From contig CAZRFE010000011.1 in NCBI GenBank assembly GCA_964599565.1, positions 1-44,703 of the forward strand: a stretch of DNA of 44,703 nt. Direction: 5' to 3'. Source of the stretch: JAJUFS01 sp964599565 (lineage in GTDB: Bacteria; Pseudomonadota; Gammaproteobacteria; Natronospirales; JAJUFS01). Below, piece after piece: positions 37,993-44,703 of the stretch (positions within the stretch are counted from its first letter, which is position 1; every line of letters begins with the position of its first letter). The position numbers and the translations under genes were made by a program. The notes below the pieces were generated by a model that worked only from the letters and a program-made list of their open reading frames with translations, was not told the DNA's origin and searched no databases.

Positions 37993-38408
37993 TGGCGAAC
38001 GACCTCAATTCATGCAGCTTCATCGGCCGTCTCGGTGCCGATCCTGAAATCTCCTATCTGCCGAACGGGACTGCGGTCGCGAAGATCCGCATTGCATGCG
38101 GCCGGTCATGGAAGGACAAGCAGACGAACGAGAAGCGCGAAGAAACCGAGTGGGTGCGTGCCGTCGCTTTCGGGCGGCTGGCCGAAGTCATCGGCGAATA
38201 CCTTCGCAAGGGCTCGCAGATTTTCATGGAAGGACGCTTTCACACGAGCGAATACGAGAAGGACGGAAGCAAACGCTACAGCACCGAAATCATCATGAAC
38301 ACCATGCAGATGCTCGGCGGCAAGAGCGATGGCGGACGCCAGGAACCGACGGCCTCGAAGCAGCCCGCCGCGTCATCGAACGACTTCGACGACGACATCC
38401 CGTTCTGA
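37992..38408 (+). CDS. ssb: single-stranded DNA-binding protein
   Basis: A 138-aa SSB: NSCSFIGRLGADPEISYLPN, WVRAVAFGRLAEVIGEYLRK, and the acidic C-terminal tip DFDDDIPF that docks repair proteins. The start overlaps the exonuclease stop by one base. Confidence 0.96.
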   Translation: MANDLNSCSFIGRLGADPEISYLPNGTAVAKIRIACGRSWKDKQTNEKREETEWVRAVAFGRLAEVIGEYLRKGSQIFMEGRFHTSEYEKDGSKRYSTEIIMNTMQMLGGKSDGGRQEPTASKQPAASSNDFDDDIPF

Positions 38409-38554
38409 TGAAGCGCAACCGTCTGCCCCGTTCTGTTCCTGAACTCGCCGCGCTGTTGCTGGTGAAGAAGATCAGGACGGAGCAGATACCGGAAGAACTG
38501 CGCGTCAATGTGTTGTGGTTCATCGAGAAGCGGGCGAAGGAACTGCGCGCGTAA
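38408..38554 (+). CDS. 48-aa basic protein after SSB
   Basis: Short protein (PRSVPELAALLLVKKIRTEQ, LWFIEKRAKELRA) whose ATG overlaps the SSB stop (TGATG). Not recognised. Confidence 0.6.
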   Translation: MKRNRLPRSVPELAALLLVKKIRTEQIPEELRVNVLWFIEKRAKELRA

Positions 38555-38583
38555 CAGAGGCTTAACCGGATATTGGAGGGGCG

Positions 38584-38865
38584 ATGAGTAAGGGCGCACA
38601 GGTTCTACAGAATGCAATCGAAGTCGAATGCCACGACATTCTGCGCGGCGTCGATGGAAAGACGAGCGGATGCCTGTTTCACGGAGACGAAGCGGAGCGG
38701 CTGATAGACGCCGCCGTAGCGCCGCTGGTGGAACCGGTCGAGGAACTGCTGCGGGACTACCTACGGGATGAACTCGAAGACCCTGAAGAAGCATGGGATG
38801 AGCGTCAACACGAACTGTTGAAGCGCATCAGTAAAGCCCTCGAAACGTGGAGGACGGGAAGGTGA
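38584..38865 (+). CDS. hypothetical acidic helical protein
   Basis: A 93-aa protein with GGAGG before the ATG. The middle is strongly acidic (VEELLRDYLRDELEDPEEAW). Not recognised. Confidence 0.65.
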   Translation: MSKGAQVLQNAIEVECHDILRGVDGKTSGCLFHGDEAERLIDAAVAPLVEPVEELLRDYLRDELEDPEEAWDERQHELLKRISKALETWRTGR

Positions 38866-39017
38866 GCTACCTGACACCAGCGCAACGTGACGCACTCAAG
38901 AAGCGATGGGAAGAACTCGCTTGCTGGCGGATGAGCCACGGCTTGACGAAAGACGAACGCGAAGAATTCGACCGTATCGAGGAGCAACTCGAACAGGAGA
39001 ACGAGCAATGGAGCTGA
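38862..39017 (+). CDS. 51-aa helical protein
   Basis: From GTG 38862 (GTGA overlap). Charged helical sequence (QRDALKKRWEELACWRMSHG, REEFDRIEEQLEQEN). Its stop overlaps the next gene. Not recognised. Confidence 0.58.
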   Translation: MSYLTPAQRDALKKRWEELACWRMSHGLTKDEREEFDRIEEQLEQENEQWS

Positions 39018-39223
39018 CCGACATCCAGGCTATCAAGAAGGCGGCGGAGGCGGCACACGCATACAACGAGAGCCCTGCCGTTCTCGATTGGGAGTCGATG
39101 AACCTCGACCCCGCCACAGTCCTCGAACTCTGCCGGCTGGCGGAGATTGGGCAGGCGCACGAAGCGCGCCCTGACCCGCTCGGGGAAGGCCTCAATTCTG
39201 GCGATGGAGTGTATCGGCCATGA
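39008..39223 (+). CDS. small hypothetical protein
   Basis: A 71-aa protein with AGGAGA 8 nt before the ATG. Helical (DIQAIKKAAEAAHAYNESPA). Not recognised. Confidence 0.62.
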   Translation: MELTDIQAIKKAAEAAHAYNESPAVLDWESMNLDPATVLELCRLAEIGQAHEARPDPLGEGLNSGDGVYRP

Positions 39224-39483
39224 GCGAACTACTCACGCCGGAGCAGATTGCGGGGATTGATCGCCGTGATCGCTTTGATAACGACAAGAGCATTCCAGCT
39301 AAGCGTGACCGCCACGCCCTCCTCCGCGACCGCGAGGCGATTGCGGAGAGGCTTGAATACCGCCTTGAAGATTTAGAAGCCGCCTGCCGAATCTATGGCG
39401 GGCACGAAGACTGGCGACCAGTGGTTGAGCGTGCGCGTGACGAACTCCGCGCTCTCGTCACCGCCATACGGGGAGAGAAGTGA
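39220..39483 (+). CDS. small hypothetical protein
   Basis: An 87-aa charged helical protein (LLRDREAIAERLEYRLEDLE, WRPVVERARDELRALV), ATGA overlap at its start. Not recognised. Confidence 0.62.
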   Translation: MSELLTPEQIAGIDRRDRFDNDKSIPAKRDRHALLRDREAIAERLEYRLEDLEAACRIYGGHEDWRPVVERARDELRALVTAIRGEK

Positions 39484-39722
39484 TGAGCGATCAACACTGC
39501 GTACCGCACGCAAACACCGGCCTCATGCGAAATATCGCGAATCACGGTCGCGGCTCGACAATGACCGAAATGCTGCACATTGCCGCTGATGAAATAGATG
39601 GACTTCGCAACAAGCTCGCGAAGGTGCGTCAATGGGCGCATGAAGCAGAGCCGAACGAGCATCTTGATCAGTTACAAGACATTCTCGACGGCTCCGCCAT
39701 CCTCCAAGGAGACTCGCAATGA
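39483..39722 (+). CDS. small hypothetical protein
   Basis: A 79-aa protein from ATG 39483 (TGATG), a GTG three bases earlier being an alternative. It contains EIDGLRNKLAKVRQWAHEAE, a segment common in mosaic Ea22-like phage proteins. Confidence 0.6.
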   Translation: MSDQHCVPHANTGLMRNIANHGRGSTMTEMLHIAADEIDGLRNKLAKVRQWAHEAEPNEHLDQLQDILDGSAILQGDSQ

Positions 39723-40663
39723 ATAATGTATCGGTGTCGCGGGAAGCGTTGAGCCGTTTGCACGACCGGATAACGGTTGCGCTGGCCCGTGCAAACGCAC
39801 AGGACATGCATGATATGGATTGGAACGTTGTGCAGGGCCATCTGTCTGCGTGCGAGCGTGATCTTGAATCCGGCCTCGCCCAGCCGCCCGAGCAGCCTGC
39901 GAAGGCCGAGCAACCGGGAGACGTGGACCCGCAGCGCGACTTTGAGGAAACCTTGAAGTATTCGGAATACGACCGTTCGCTGTTCGCGGAACAGGCGGTC
40001 GAGAAATTCAAGTACCAGCAAGGCGGCTTTGACGTGGTGGTGCATCCCGAATACGGACCCGCGGTTCCAGACGAGTGGCATGACAAAGTGTTTGCGCGGG
40101 TTCACATGGGCGGTGAAGCCGAAGAGCGAGACGCGGGGCTTCCGGGCTGGGAAGCGCTCTGCTTGTCTGAAGATCAATCCGGCACGGTGCTTGCTGATCT
40201 GATCGCCGCCCTCACTCCGTCGCAGGCGGTGGCTTTCGTCGGGTACTGCGATGACTGCGGCAGGCCGTTCACGGAATCAGAAAAGGGATGGTCAGTTAAT
40301 GAATCGCTGCCGTTCCATACCCCGTGTGCCAGTGATGCAGTCGCGATCTTCGATGCCCCGCTCTACACCCACCCACCCGCGAACGAAGCGCCTGCATGGC
40401 CTGCCGACAAGTGCGCGGTGCGTGATCTGGCGCGAAACATTGCACGGGTCGTCTCTCAAATGTCGGACTGCGATGAAGACGAGCACGGCCTTTACGCAAC
40501 CATCTTGCCGCTATTGCCGCCGCCCGCGAACGACGAGGCGGTGCAGCTACTGCGCGAATTGATCGAGGCGGAAGACTACGCCGATGCTGACGCGCTTGCA
40601 GACAAACTGCGCGAAGCGAAAGCCTTCCTCGCCTCCCAGCAAGAGGAGAAGGGAAATGGCTGA
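39719..40663 (+). CDS. Ead/Ea22-like mosaic protein
   Basis: A 314-aa protein of patchwork type: an N-terminal helical part, a middle with a zinc-like YCDDCGRPF, a FDAPLYTHPPA segment typical of Ead/Ea22-like proteins, and a Leu-rich helical C-terminus. Members are variable early proteins under PL with no settled function. Confidence 0.68.
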   Translation: MNNVSVSREALSRLHDRITVALARANAQDMHDMDWNVVQGHLSACERDLESGLAQPPEQPAKAEQPGDVDPQRDFEETLKYSEYDRSLFAEQAVEKFKYQQGGFDVVVHPEYGPAVPDEWHDKVFARVHMGGEAEERDAGLPGWEALCLSEDQSGTVLADLIAALTPSQAVAFVGYCDDCGRPFTESEKGWSVNESLPFHTPCASDAVAIFDAPLYTHPPANEAPAWPADKCAVRDLARNIARVVSQMSDCDEDEHGLYATILPLLPPPANDEAVQLLRELIEAEDYADADALADKLREAKAFLASQQEEKGNG

Positions 40664-40865
40664 GATTCGACTGATCTTGAAGCGTGTTATGAGCCTTCCT
40701 GACGGCACAACTGATGGCGTGGACTACCAGACGGTAGTCGTTTCTGTGCCGCTGGAAGTTCACGACGCTTTGGCGCGCAAGGATGGTTATACCTACAGAA
40801 CCACAACGGTCGCAGGCGCAGAAGTGATCGAGCAACCCCCGCAGGGAGGATCGAGCGATGAGTGA
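40656..40865 (+). CDS. small hypothetical protein
   Basis: A 69-aa protein, GAGGAGAAGGG upstream of the ATG. Strand-rich (IRLILKRVMSLPDG, YQTVVVSVPLEVHDAL). Not recognised. Confidence 0.62.
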   Translation: MAEIRLILKRVMSLPDGTTDGVDYQTVVVSVPLEVHDALARKDGYTYRTTTVAGAEVIEQPPQGGSSDE

Positions 40866-41112
40866 GCTGACGACTCTCGATTATGAAAATCACGCAATGA
40901 TGAAAGGCGTTCGCGATGCGCTCCGCCCGCACGTAAAGGAAGGCGAACGGCTGATCTATCGGGGGCCGTTCCGCTGGAGAGATGACGCCGACGAACAATT
41001 CCTATCGAACCATTACGAATGTCAGGACATCGAGTATCTGGCTGACACGTTCGAGTTCGAGATCGTCGCGAACTTCCATCATGCCGCCATCGTAAAGCGG
41101 AGGCTCCCATGA
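40858..41112 (+). CDS. small hypothetical protein
   Basis: An 84-aa protein with AGGGAGG before the ATG. Acidic with aromatic residues (ECQDIEYLADTFEFEIVANF). Not recognised. Confidence 0.62.
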   Translation: MSELTTLDYENHAMMKGVRDALRPHVKEGERLIYRGPFRWRDDADEQFLSNHYECQDIEYLADTFEFEIVANFHHAAIVKRRLP

Positions 41113-41552
41113 CCGACCACCCGAAGCCGATTGCGCTGGTGACTGGCGGAAAGGTTGACCCGCCGATTGCGCGGTACAGGCTCGGCCTCTCAGCACCAGC
41201 ACCCCACAACGGGTATGCAGAGCGCCCGATGATGCTGGATGACAGTACCGGCGATTGGATGAAGGTACGCGACCACGAAGCCGCCCTTGCTGCCAAGGAT
41301 GCTCGGATAGCGGAGCTTGAGGAAGCGAACCGGGATGCTGTCTATCTTGCAGCAGCAGTTCAGGAACGGGCAGACGCATTGCGCACCGCTATCGAGGCGA
41401 AGGCGGAAGAAGCGCGAATCATCGGCATGTCGGCCTTCGCTGCAAACGATCCTGCCGGACCGGACATCCGCGAACAGACGCTGGAAGAAATCCAGAAGCT
41501 CGCGCATGCGCTCGAAGGCTCGTTACTCGCCCTCTTGGAGAAGAAGCCATGA
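41109..41552 (+). CDS. coiled-coil hypothetical protein
   Basis: A 147-aa protein with a central coiled coil (AALAAKDARIAELEEANRDA, LRTAIEAKAEEARI), a common architecture among mosaic phage early proteins. ATGA overlaps at both ends. Confidence 0.65.
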   Translation: MTDHPKPIALVTGGKVDPPIARYRLGLSAPAPHNGYAERPMMLDDSTGDWMKVRDHEAALAAKDARIAELEEANRDAVYLAAAVQERADALRTAIEAKAEEARIIGMSAFAANDPAGPDIREQTLEEIQKLAHALEGSLLALLEKKP

Positions 41553-41680
41553 GCATCGAAAAACTTCTCATTTATGCGTTGTTCGCCATCATCGGCGTCG
41601 GTGTGCTTTGGGCTGTAACCCGCAATCTTGAGCACGACAGCGAAGGAGACAGCGGACATGACCGTGACCCGCACGAGTGA
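41549..41680 (+). CDS. 43-aa single-pass membrane protein
   Basis: KLLIYALFAIIGVGVLWAV is a clear transmembrane helix, followed by an acidic/His tail. ATGA overlap at the start. Confidence 0.6.
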   Translation: MSIEKLLIYALFAIIGVGVLWAVTRNLEHDSEGDSGHDRDPHE

Positions 41681-41942
41681 AGCCATGAGCATCATCGAGG
41701 AAATCAAGCGGGACGTGCGGCATGAGGACGATTGTTCGTTGGAGATGGATGCCGATGCGAGATGCACCTGCTCCTACCGCCGCAAGATCGCGTGGCTGGA
41801 GCGGTTGGAGGAGCCGACGGAGGAGATGAAGGAATGCGGCATTCAAGCGGGTGTTGATTGGACGGATAACGAAGCGACAGAAGATGTCAGCGTCGCCTAC
41901 ATCTTCAAAGCCATGATCACCGCAGCGGAGGAAGCAGAATGA
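41658..41942 (+). CDS. hypothetical protein
   Basis: A 94-aa protein from ATG 41658 with AAGGAG 9 nt upstream; a TTG at 41628 is possible. Contains DDCSLEMDADARCTCSYRRK (two or three Cys) then WLERLEEPTEEM. Not recognised. Confidence 0.62.
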   Translation: MTVTRTSEAMSIIEEIKRDVRHEDDCSLEMDADARCTCSYRRKIAWLERLEEPTEEMKECGIQAGVDWTDNEATEDVSVAYIFKAMITAAEEAE

Positions 41943-42094
41943 GATTCTTTCTTTGCCTTTTTCTTCTCGTGGTCGCCGGGAATTTGTGGCCCGGTGACGG
42001 CGTGACAACCGACACTGAAGATACGCTGACAACACTTCTCGCCATGGGTCTGATCGTCGCCGGGTTGCAAGATTTGAAGGAGCTTGCGAAATGA
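41939..42094 (+). CDS. 51-aa hydrophobic protein
   Basis: Two hydrophobic segments (RFFLCLFLLVVAG and LTTLLAMGLIVAGL) flank an acidic Thr/Asp loop. It overlaps both neighbours by ATGA. Possibly a two-pass membrane peptide. Confidence 0.58.
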   Translation: MRFFLCLFLLVVAGNLWPGDGVTTDTEDTLTTLLAMGLIVAGLQDLKELAK

Positions 42095-42288
42095 CTGATC
42101 CGATACGCGAAGCGGCTGAGGCAATCAGCGAAGCTCAGAAGATGCTTATTGAGATAGGTAGCCGCGTCCCACTGCAACCCGATGAGGCTGCCAACATCAT
42201 CCGCGCCAAGCTGCGGGAGGCGGTGCAATCGAAGCGCACAGATCAATGGTTCGATTCATGCCGTGACGCGGAGGAGCTGGGTCTATGA
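42091..42288 (+). CDS. small hypothetical protein
   Basis: A 65-aa helical protein (PIREAAEAISEAQKMLIEIG), ATGA overlaps at both ends. Not recognised. Confidence 0.62.
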   Translation: MTDPIREAAEAISEAQKMLIEIGSRVPLQPDEAANIIRAKLREAVQSKRTDQWFDSCRDAEELGL

Positions 42289-42464
42289 CATTCATCTACA
42301 GACGCGGACAAGGCGCGATGCGTCGCGTGATGCACATTGCCGCTTACGACCGAATGGGCCGCGAGACGGGACAATCCCTCTGCGGCAAGAACGGATTCAA
42401 CACGACGTGCAATCTTCCGCTCGGCCAACCCATCTGCAAGAAATGCAAAGAGGTCGCCAAATGA
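42285..42464 (+). CDS. 59-aa zinc-ribbon-like protein
   Basis: Its Cys pattern (SLCGKNGFNTTCNLPL, then PICKKCKEVAK) fits a small zinc ribbon. ATGA overlaps at both ends. Not recognised. Confidence 0.62.
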   Translation: MTFIYRRGQGAMRRVMHIAAYDRMGRETGQSLCGKNGFNTTCNLPLGQPICKKCKEVAK

Positions 42465-42781
42465 GCAAGATCAACGCGCTGATTGAGGCGGGAGAGAAGG
42501 CGACGGCGGGAGAGTGGGTAAACGAGGCTCACTCCGGAATCGTCGCATCTGTTCTCGGGCATCATCCGGAGTCTGATGAATACGAGTGGCAAAAGATTGC
42601 TGACTTCGTGCTGCCGGGCGATGCCGACGTTGCCGTTGCCGCCCGCAACGCTACCGACGAGATCAGGGAGCTGCGGGATTTGAGCCGCGAGCTTTTCGTC
42701 ACCGGAGCTAAGCCGAAGACGAAGCAGCGCGAACGAGAAATCAAGGACCGCATACGCGAGATTGTTGGAGGTGGGGTGTGA
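42461..42781 (+). CDS. hypothetical phage protein
   Basis: A 106-aa protein. The segment FVLPGDADVAVAARNATDEI followed by RELRDLSRELF is common in phage early proteins of unknown function. ATGA overlap at its start. Confidence 0.65.
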   Translation: MSKINALIEAGEKATAGEWVNEAHSGIVASVLGHHPESDEYEWQKIADFVLPGDADVAVAARNATDEIRELRDLSRELFVTGAKPKTKQREREIKDRIREIVGGGV

Positions 42782-43125
42782 AAACAGCATTCCTGATTTA
42801 TCGGCCTGTCATGGATTACGAGGAGTCAATCACTCCTTACGCCATTGCGGATACCAAAGAAGAAGCCGATGCACTCGCCGACAAGATGCGCGACTGGTGC
42901 AAAAGGCAGGCGGCGAAACTAAAGCGGATACCGGAGGTTGGGGCATCAGATGAAGAATGGGATGCGTATGACGAAGCCCTTGAGGTGATGCGTAGAAAAA
43001 ATCCACCGCTCGGAATTAAGGAATTGGTGCAGAGCGTTGAGTCGGATTCGAGCAATGTCTTCGGTGAAGATTCGATGGAATACAACGAGAACGCCATTGC
43101 GATTTTGGAGTTGCCGAGGCAATGA
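42778..43125 (+). CDS. hypothetical protein
   Basis: A 115-aa protein from GTG 42778 overlapping the previous stop. Helical with mixed charge (DTKEEADALADKMRDWCKRQ). Not recognised. Confidence 0.62.
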   Translation: MKTAFLIYRPVMDYEESITPYAIADTKEEADALADKMRDWCKRQAAKLKRIPEVGASDEEWDAYDEALEVMRRKNPPLGIKELVQSVESDSSNVFGEDSMEYNENAIAILELPRQ

Positions 43126-43268
43126 AACCCCTCGCCGCCCTCCTCCTCGTTTCCGCTCTCGCTCTCGTGGCCTACACGCAGGGCTGGATAGACGGAAGGG
43201 AGGAACCGAGAACCGCGAGATGGGACGTAGACCCCGAGACGGGGCATTCGGAGATGGAGTGTAGATGA
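43122..43268 (+). CDS. 48-aa membrane or exported peptide
   Basis: MKPLAALLLVSALALVAYTQ is a signal/anchor sequence, followed by a charged tail (DGREEPRTARWDVDPETG). ATGA overlaps at both ends. Confidence 0.58.
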   Translation: MKPLAALLLVSALALVAYTQGWIDGREEPRTARWDVDPETGHSEMECR

Positions 43269-43621
43269 AAGCGCTGCCCTTCCAGCCGCACGTGATCCGT
43301 GTCGGCATGGCACCCGCCTTCCTCGGCATGGATCGGCGCGACTTCACGGCGTTGATCCGTCCGCTCCTGCCGGATCCGGTGCCCGTGACGGTGGCCGGCC
43401 AGGGCAAGGGCTGGGAGCGGCTTGAACTGGAACGCGCGTGGGCACAGTATCGGAGCCGCCACGGGCGTCCCTCCGAGAAAAAGGAGGTCTCATGGGACGC
43501 AAGAGAACGCCGGGTCTCTACCAAGAGGACGGCATCTGGAAGATCGACAAAGTCATCCTCGGGCAGCGTATTTGCCGAAGCACGGGCGAAACATCGCTCG
43601 CGCAAGCGGAACGCCGCCTAG
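43265..43621 (+). CDS. putative excisionase / recombination directionality factor
   Basis: A 118-aa protein. The first ~65 residues show a small wHTH-like pattern (VIRVGMAPAFLGMDRRDFTA, GWERLELERAWAQYRSRHG) as in phage DNA-binding proteins encoded before integrases. The last ~45 residues overlap the integrase start by 130 nt and are Ser/Arg rich. The excisionase role rests on size and position. Confidence 0.55.
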   Translation: MKALPFQPHVIRVGMAPAFLGMDRRDFTALIRPLLPDPVPVTVAGQGKGWERLELERAWAQYRSRHGRPSEKKEVSWDARERRVSTKRTASGRSTKSSSGSVFAEARAKHRSRKRNAA

Positions 43622-44583
43622 AGCTGGAGGTTCGCAGGATTCGGGACGCGAAGGTCTACGGCCAGCGTCCACGGCGAACATTCAGTCTCGCACTCAAGCG
43701 GTACTGCGAGGAGCGAGGATGGGACAAGGCAGACGAGTATCACTGCGGCTTGCTCGATGCCGCGGTCGGACAACTGGATGTGTCCGAGATTCACATGGGC
43801 TCCCTGCAACGCTTCATTGACGCGCGGCTCGCCGCCGGCATGAAAAAGAAGACGGTGAACAACGGTCTGCAGGTAGCGCGTGCGGTACTGAGACGAGCCG
43901 CCGGGACGTGGATCGATGAGCACGGGCTGACGTGGCTTCACCAGGCGCCGACGATCACGATGCTGGACGTTGACGACAAAGCGAAGCCCTACCCGCTCAA
44001 CTGGGACGAGGAGAAGCGACTGCTTCCGGCGTTGCCGCTCCACTACCAGCAGCCGAGCCTGTACATCCTGAACACCGGGCTACGGGATCAGGTGGTCTGC
44101 TCGCTGGAATGGGCGTGGGAGCGGAAGGTGCCGGAACTCGGGCGATCCGTGTTCATGGTGCCCGACACCGTCAAGGGCGTGAAGAACGGCTTGGAGTGGA
44201 TCGTGGTGCACAACCGGACCGCGCAATCGATCATCGAGTGTCAGCGGGGCAAGCATGAGCAATTCGTGTTCCCCGGCCGCGATGACGGGGACCGGCTGCA
44301 CCGGATCAACAACAAGGCATGGCGAAAGGCATGGCGGGACGCGGGATTGCCGACCGGCAAGGAATGGACGAAGGGCCCGCACAACCTGCGCCGCACGTTC
44401 TCGACGCGCCTGCGGGCGTTGGGCGTCCCGGATGAAACGCGGGACTACCTGATGCATCACAAGCGCGATGCGGACATGTCGGCCCTGTACTCCATCCCGA
44501 CCCTGCGAGAACTGCAGGCGGCGGTAGACAGGCTCTGTAACGCCCGGTCCGTGGGCGCGACAGTGCTTCGCCTGGCTGGTTAG
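43492..44583 (+). CDS. int: tyrosine recombinase integrase
   Basis: A 363-aa integrase. The catalytic residues are Arg198 (LNTGLRDQ), His297 and Arg300 (PHNLRRTFSTRL), His322/323 (LMHHKRD) and Tyr333 (MSALYSIPT). The N-terminal SAM-like core-binding region is at ~60-145. AAGGAGG lies just before ATG 43492. It is the last gene before attR and should recombine the 47-bp core in tRNA-Lys. Confidence 0.96.
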   Translation: MGRKRTPGLYQEDGIWKIDKVILGQRICRSTGETSLAQAERRLELEVRRIRDAKVYGQRPRRTFSLALKRYCEERGWDKADEYHCGLLDAAVGQLDVSEIHMGSLQRFIDARLAAGMKKKTVNNGLQVARAVLRRAAGTWIDEHGLTWLHQAPTITMLDVDDKAKPYPLNWDEEKRLLPALPLHYQQPSLYILNTGLRDQVVCSLEWAWERKVPELGRSVFMVPDTVKGVKNGLEWIVVHNRTAQSIIECQRGKHEQFVFPGRDDGDRLHRINNKAWRKAWRDAGLPTGKEWTKGPHNLRRTFSTRLRALGVPDETRDYLMHHKRDADMSALYSIPTLRELQAAVDRLCNARSVGATVLRLAG

Positions 44584-44596
44584 TCCCGGTGAAAGT

Positions 44597-44624
44597 CCCG
44601 TTCGGCGTTGCAGCGCCGTTCGGG
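44597..44624. repeat. hairpin between int and attR
   Basis: CCCG-tt-CGGCG and CGCCG-tt-CGGG form an imperfect stem around TTGCAG. No U-tract follows on either strand. It could be an arm-type element of the att region. Confidence 0.4.
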
Positions 44625-44648
44625 ATGTGATGCAAGTGCTTGATTTTA

Positions 44649-44695
44649 TGGTGGGCCGTGAAGGATTCGAACCTTCGACCAATTGGTTAAAAGCC
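44649..44695 (-). repeat. attR: attR core: 47-bp att repeat inside intact tRNA-Lys
   Basis: Identical to 9-55. Here the sequence continues into GAGCAGTTG, normal tRNA sequence, so the functional tRNA gene is rebuilt on this side. Confidence 0.93.
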
Positions 44696-44703
44696 AACTG
44701 CTC
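44649..44703 (-). tRNA. tRNA-Lys (UUU), 3' part; 5' end beyond the window
   Basis: On the minus strand the visible part runs from the D-arm end GAGCAG through the anticodon stem-loop (loop CTTTTAA), variable loop, T-arm (GAAGG/CCTTC, loop TTCGAAT) and acceptor strand to the encoded CCA. The first ~21 bases lie outside the window. Confidence 0.9.

Noticed and set aside
44597..44624. Terminator of the integrase gene
   Set aside because: The stem is interrupted and no U-tract follows on either strand.
1..44703. CRISPR array, insertion sequence or rRNA
   Set aside because: No spaced repeats, transposase motifs or rRNA sequence were seen; the only long exact repeat noticed is the att core.

Overview
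The window is essentially one complete prophage of about 44.64 kb. It lies between two perfect 47-bp direct repeats (9-55 and 44649-44695). Each repeat is the 3' part of a tRNA-Lys gene with anticodon UUU, read on the minus strand, from the anticodon arm to the encoded CCA. The gene content is that of a temperate siphovirus with an HK97-type head: P27-type terminase, HK97 portal, ClpP-type prohead protease, HK97 capsid, lambda-type G/GT frameshift and a J-like tail tip. The high GC content, CCA-encoded tRNA-Lys, Rz/Rz1 spanins and lipobox proteins point to a Gram-negative pseudomonadote host (beta- or gammaproteobacterium). The species cannot be named from the sequence.

Layout, left to right. 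(1) 190-1282, plus strand: accessory genes beside attL, a SRAP/YedK protein and two small proteins. (2) 1197-2788, minus: lysis cassette (XhlA-like protein, amidase, holin-like protein, Rz with nested Rz1). (3) 2897-3601, plus: a lipoprotein gene inserted antisense between the tail and lysis genes. (4) 3598-22912, minus: the late structural operon. Read from 22912 leftward it has HNH, TerS, TerL, portal, protease, capsid, a beta-rich probable decoration protein, a three-gene DUF115/methyltransferase/glycosyltransferase cassette, connectors, tail tube, G/GT, tape measure, a tail protein, hub, peptidase and tail tip. (5) 23141-23781: a gene-free, very structure-rich interval between two minus-strand terminators. 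(6) 23782-30939, minus: the early/middle arm, with O/P-like replication genes, Dam and C5 methyltransferases, DUF1367, an SPFH fragment, DUF1364, HNH, DUF551, a DUF559 nuclease and a possible late regulator. (7) 31028-33282: the immunity region, with a Cro/YdaS-like gene, a short CI-like repressor without a peptidase domain, a secreted lysogen gene, and two mirror-image promoter/operator modules. (8) 33416-44583, plus: about 30 small, tightly overlapping genes containing a Sak4-like ATPase, a 3'-5' exonuclease and SSB, ending in a putative excisionase and the tyrosine integrase beside attR.

How it works together (partly inferred). The repressor at 32497 would bind paired 17-bp operators at PR (left) and PL (right), silencing the minus-strand replication arm and the plus-strand small-gene arm. 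The product of 23782 sits where late antiterminators sit. The structured interval after it, which ends in a strong terminator, is the natural late leader region.

The most unusual content is a pair of related Hint (hedgehog/intein-type) domains fused to the C-termini of two tail proteins, the hub (7584-8627) and the tail tip (3972-7109). Both lack the usual block-B histidine and a +1 splicing nucleophile. Next in interest are the structured RNA interval at 23183-23725 and a small early gene carrying a copy of the tape-measure motif.
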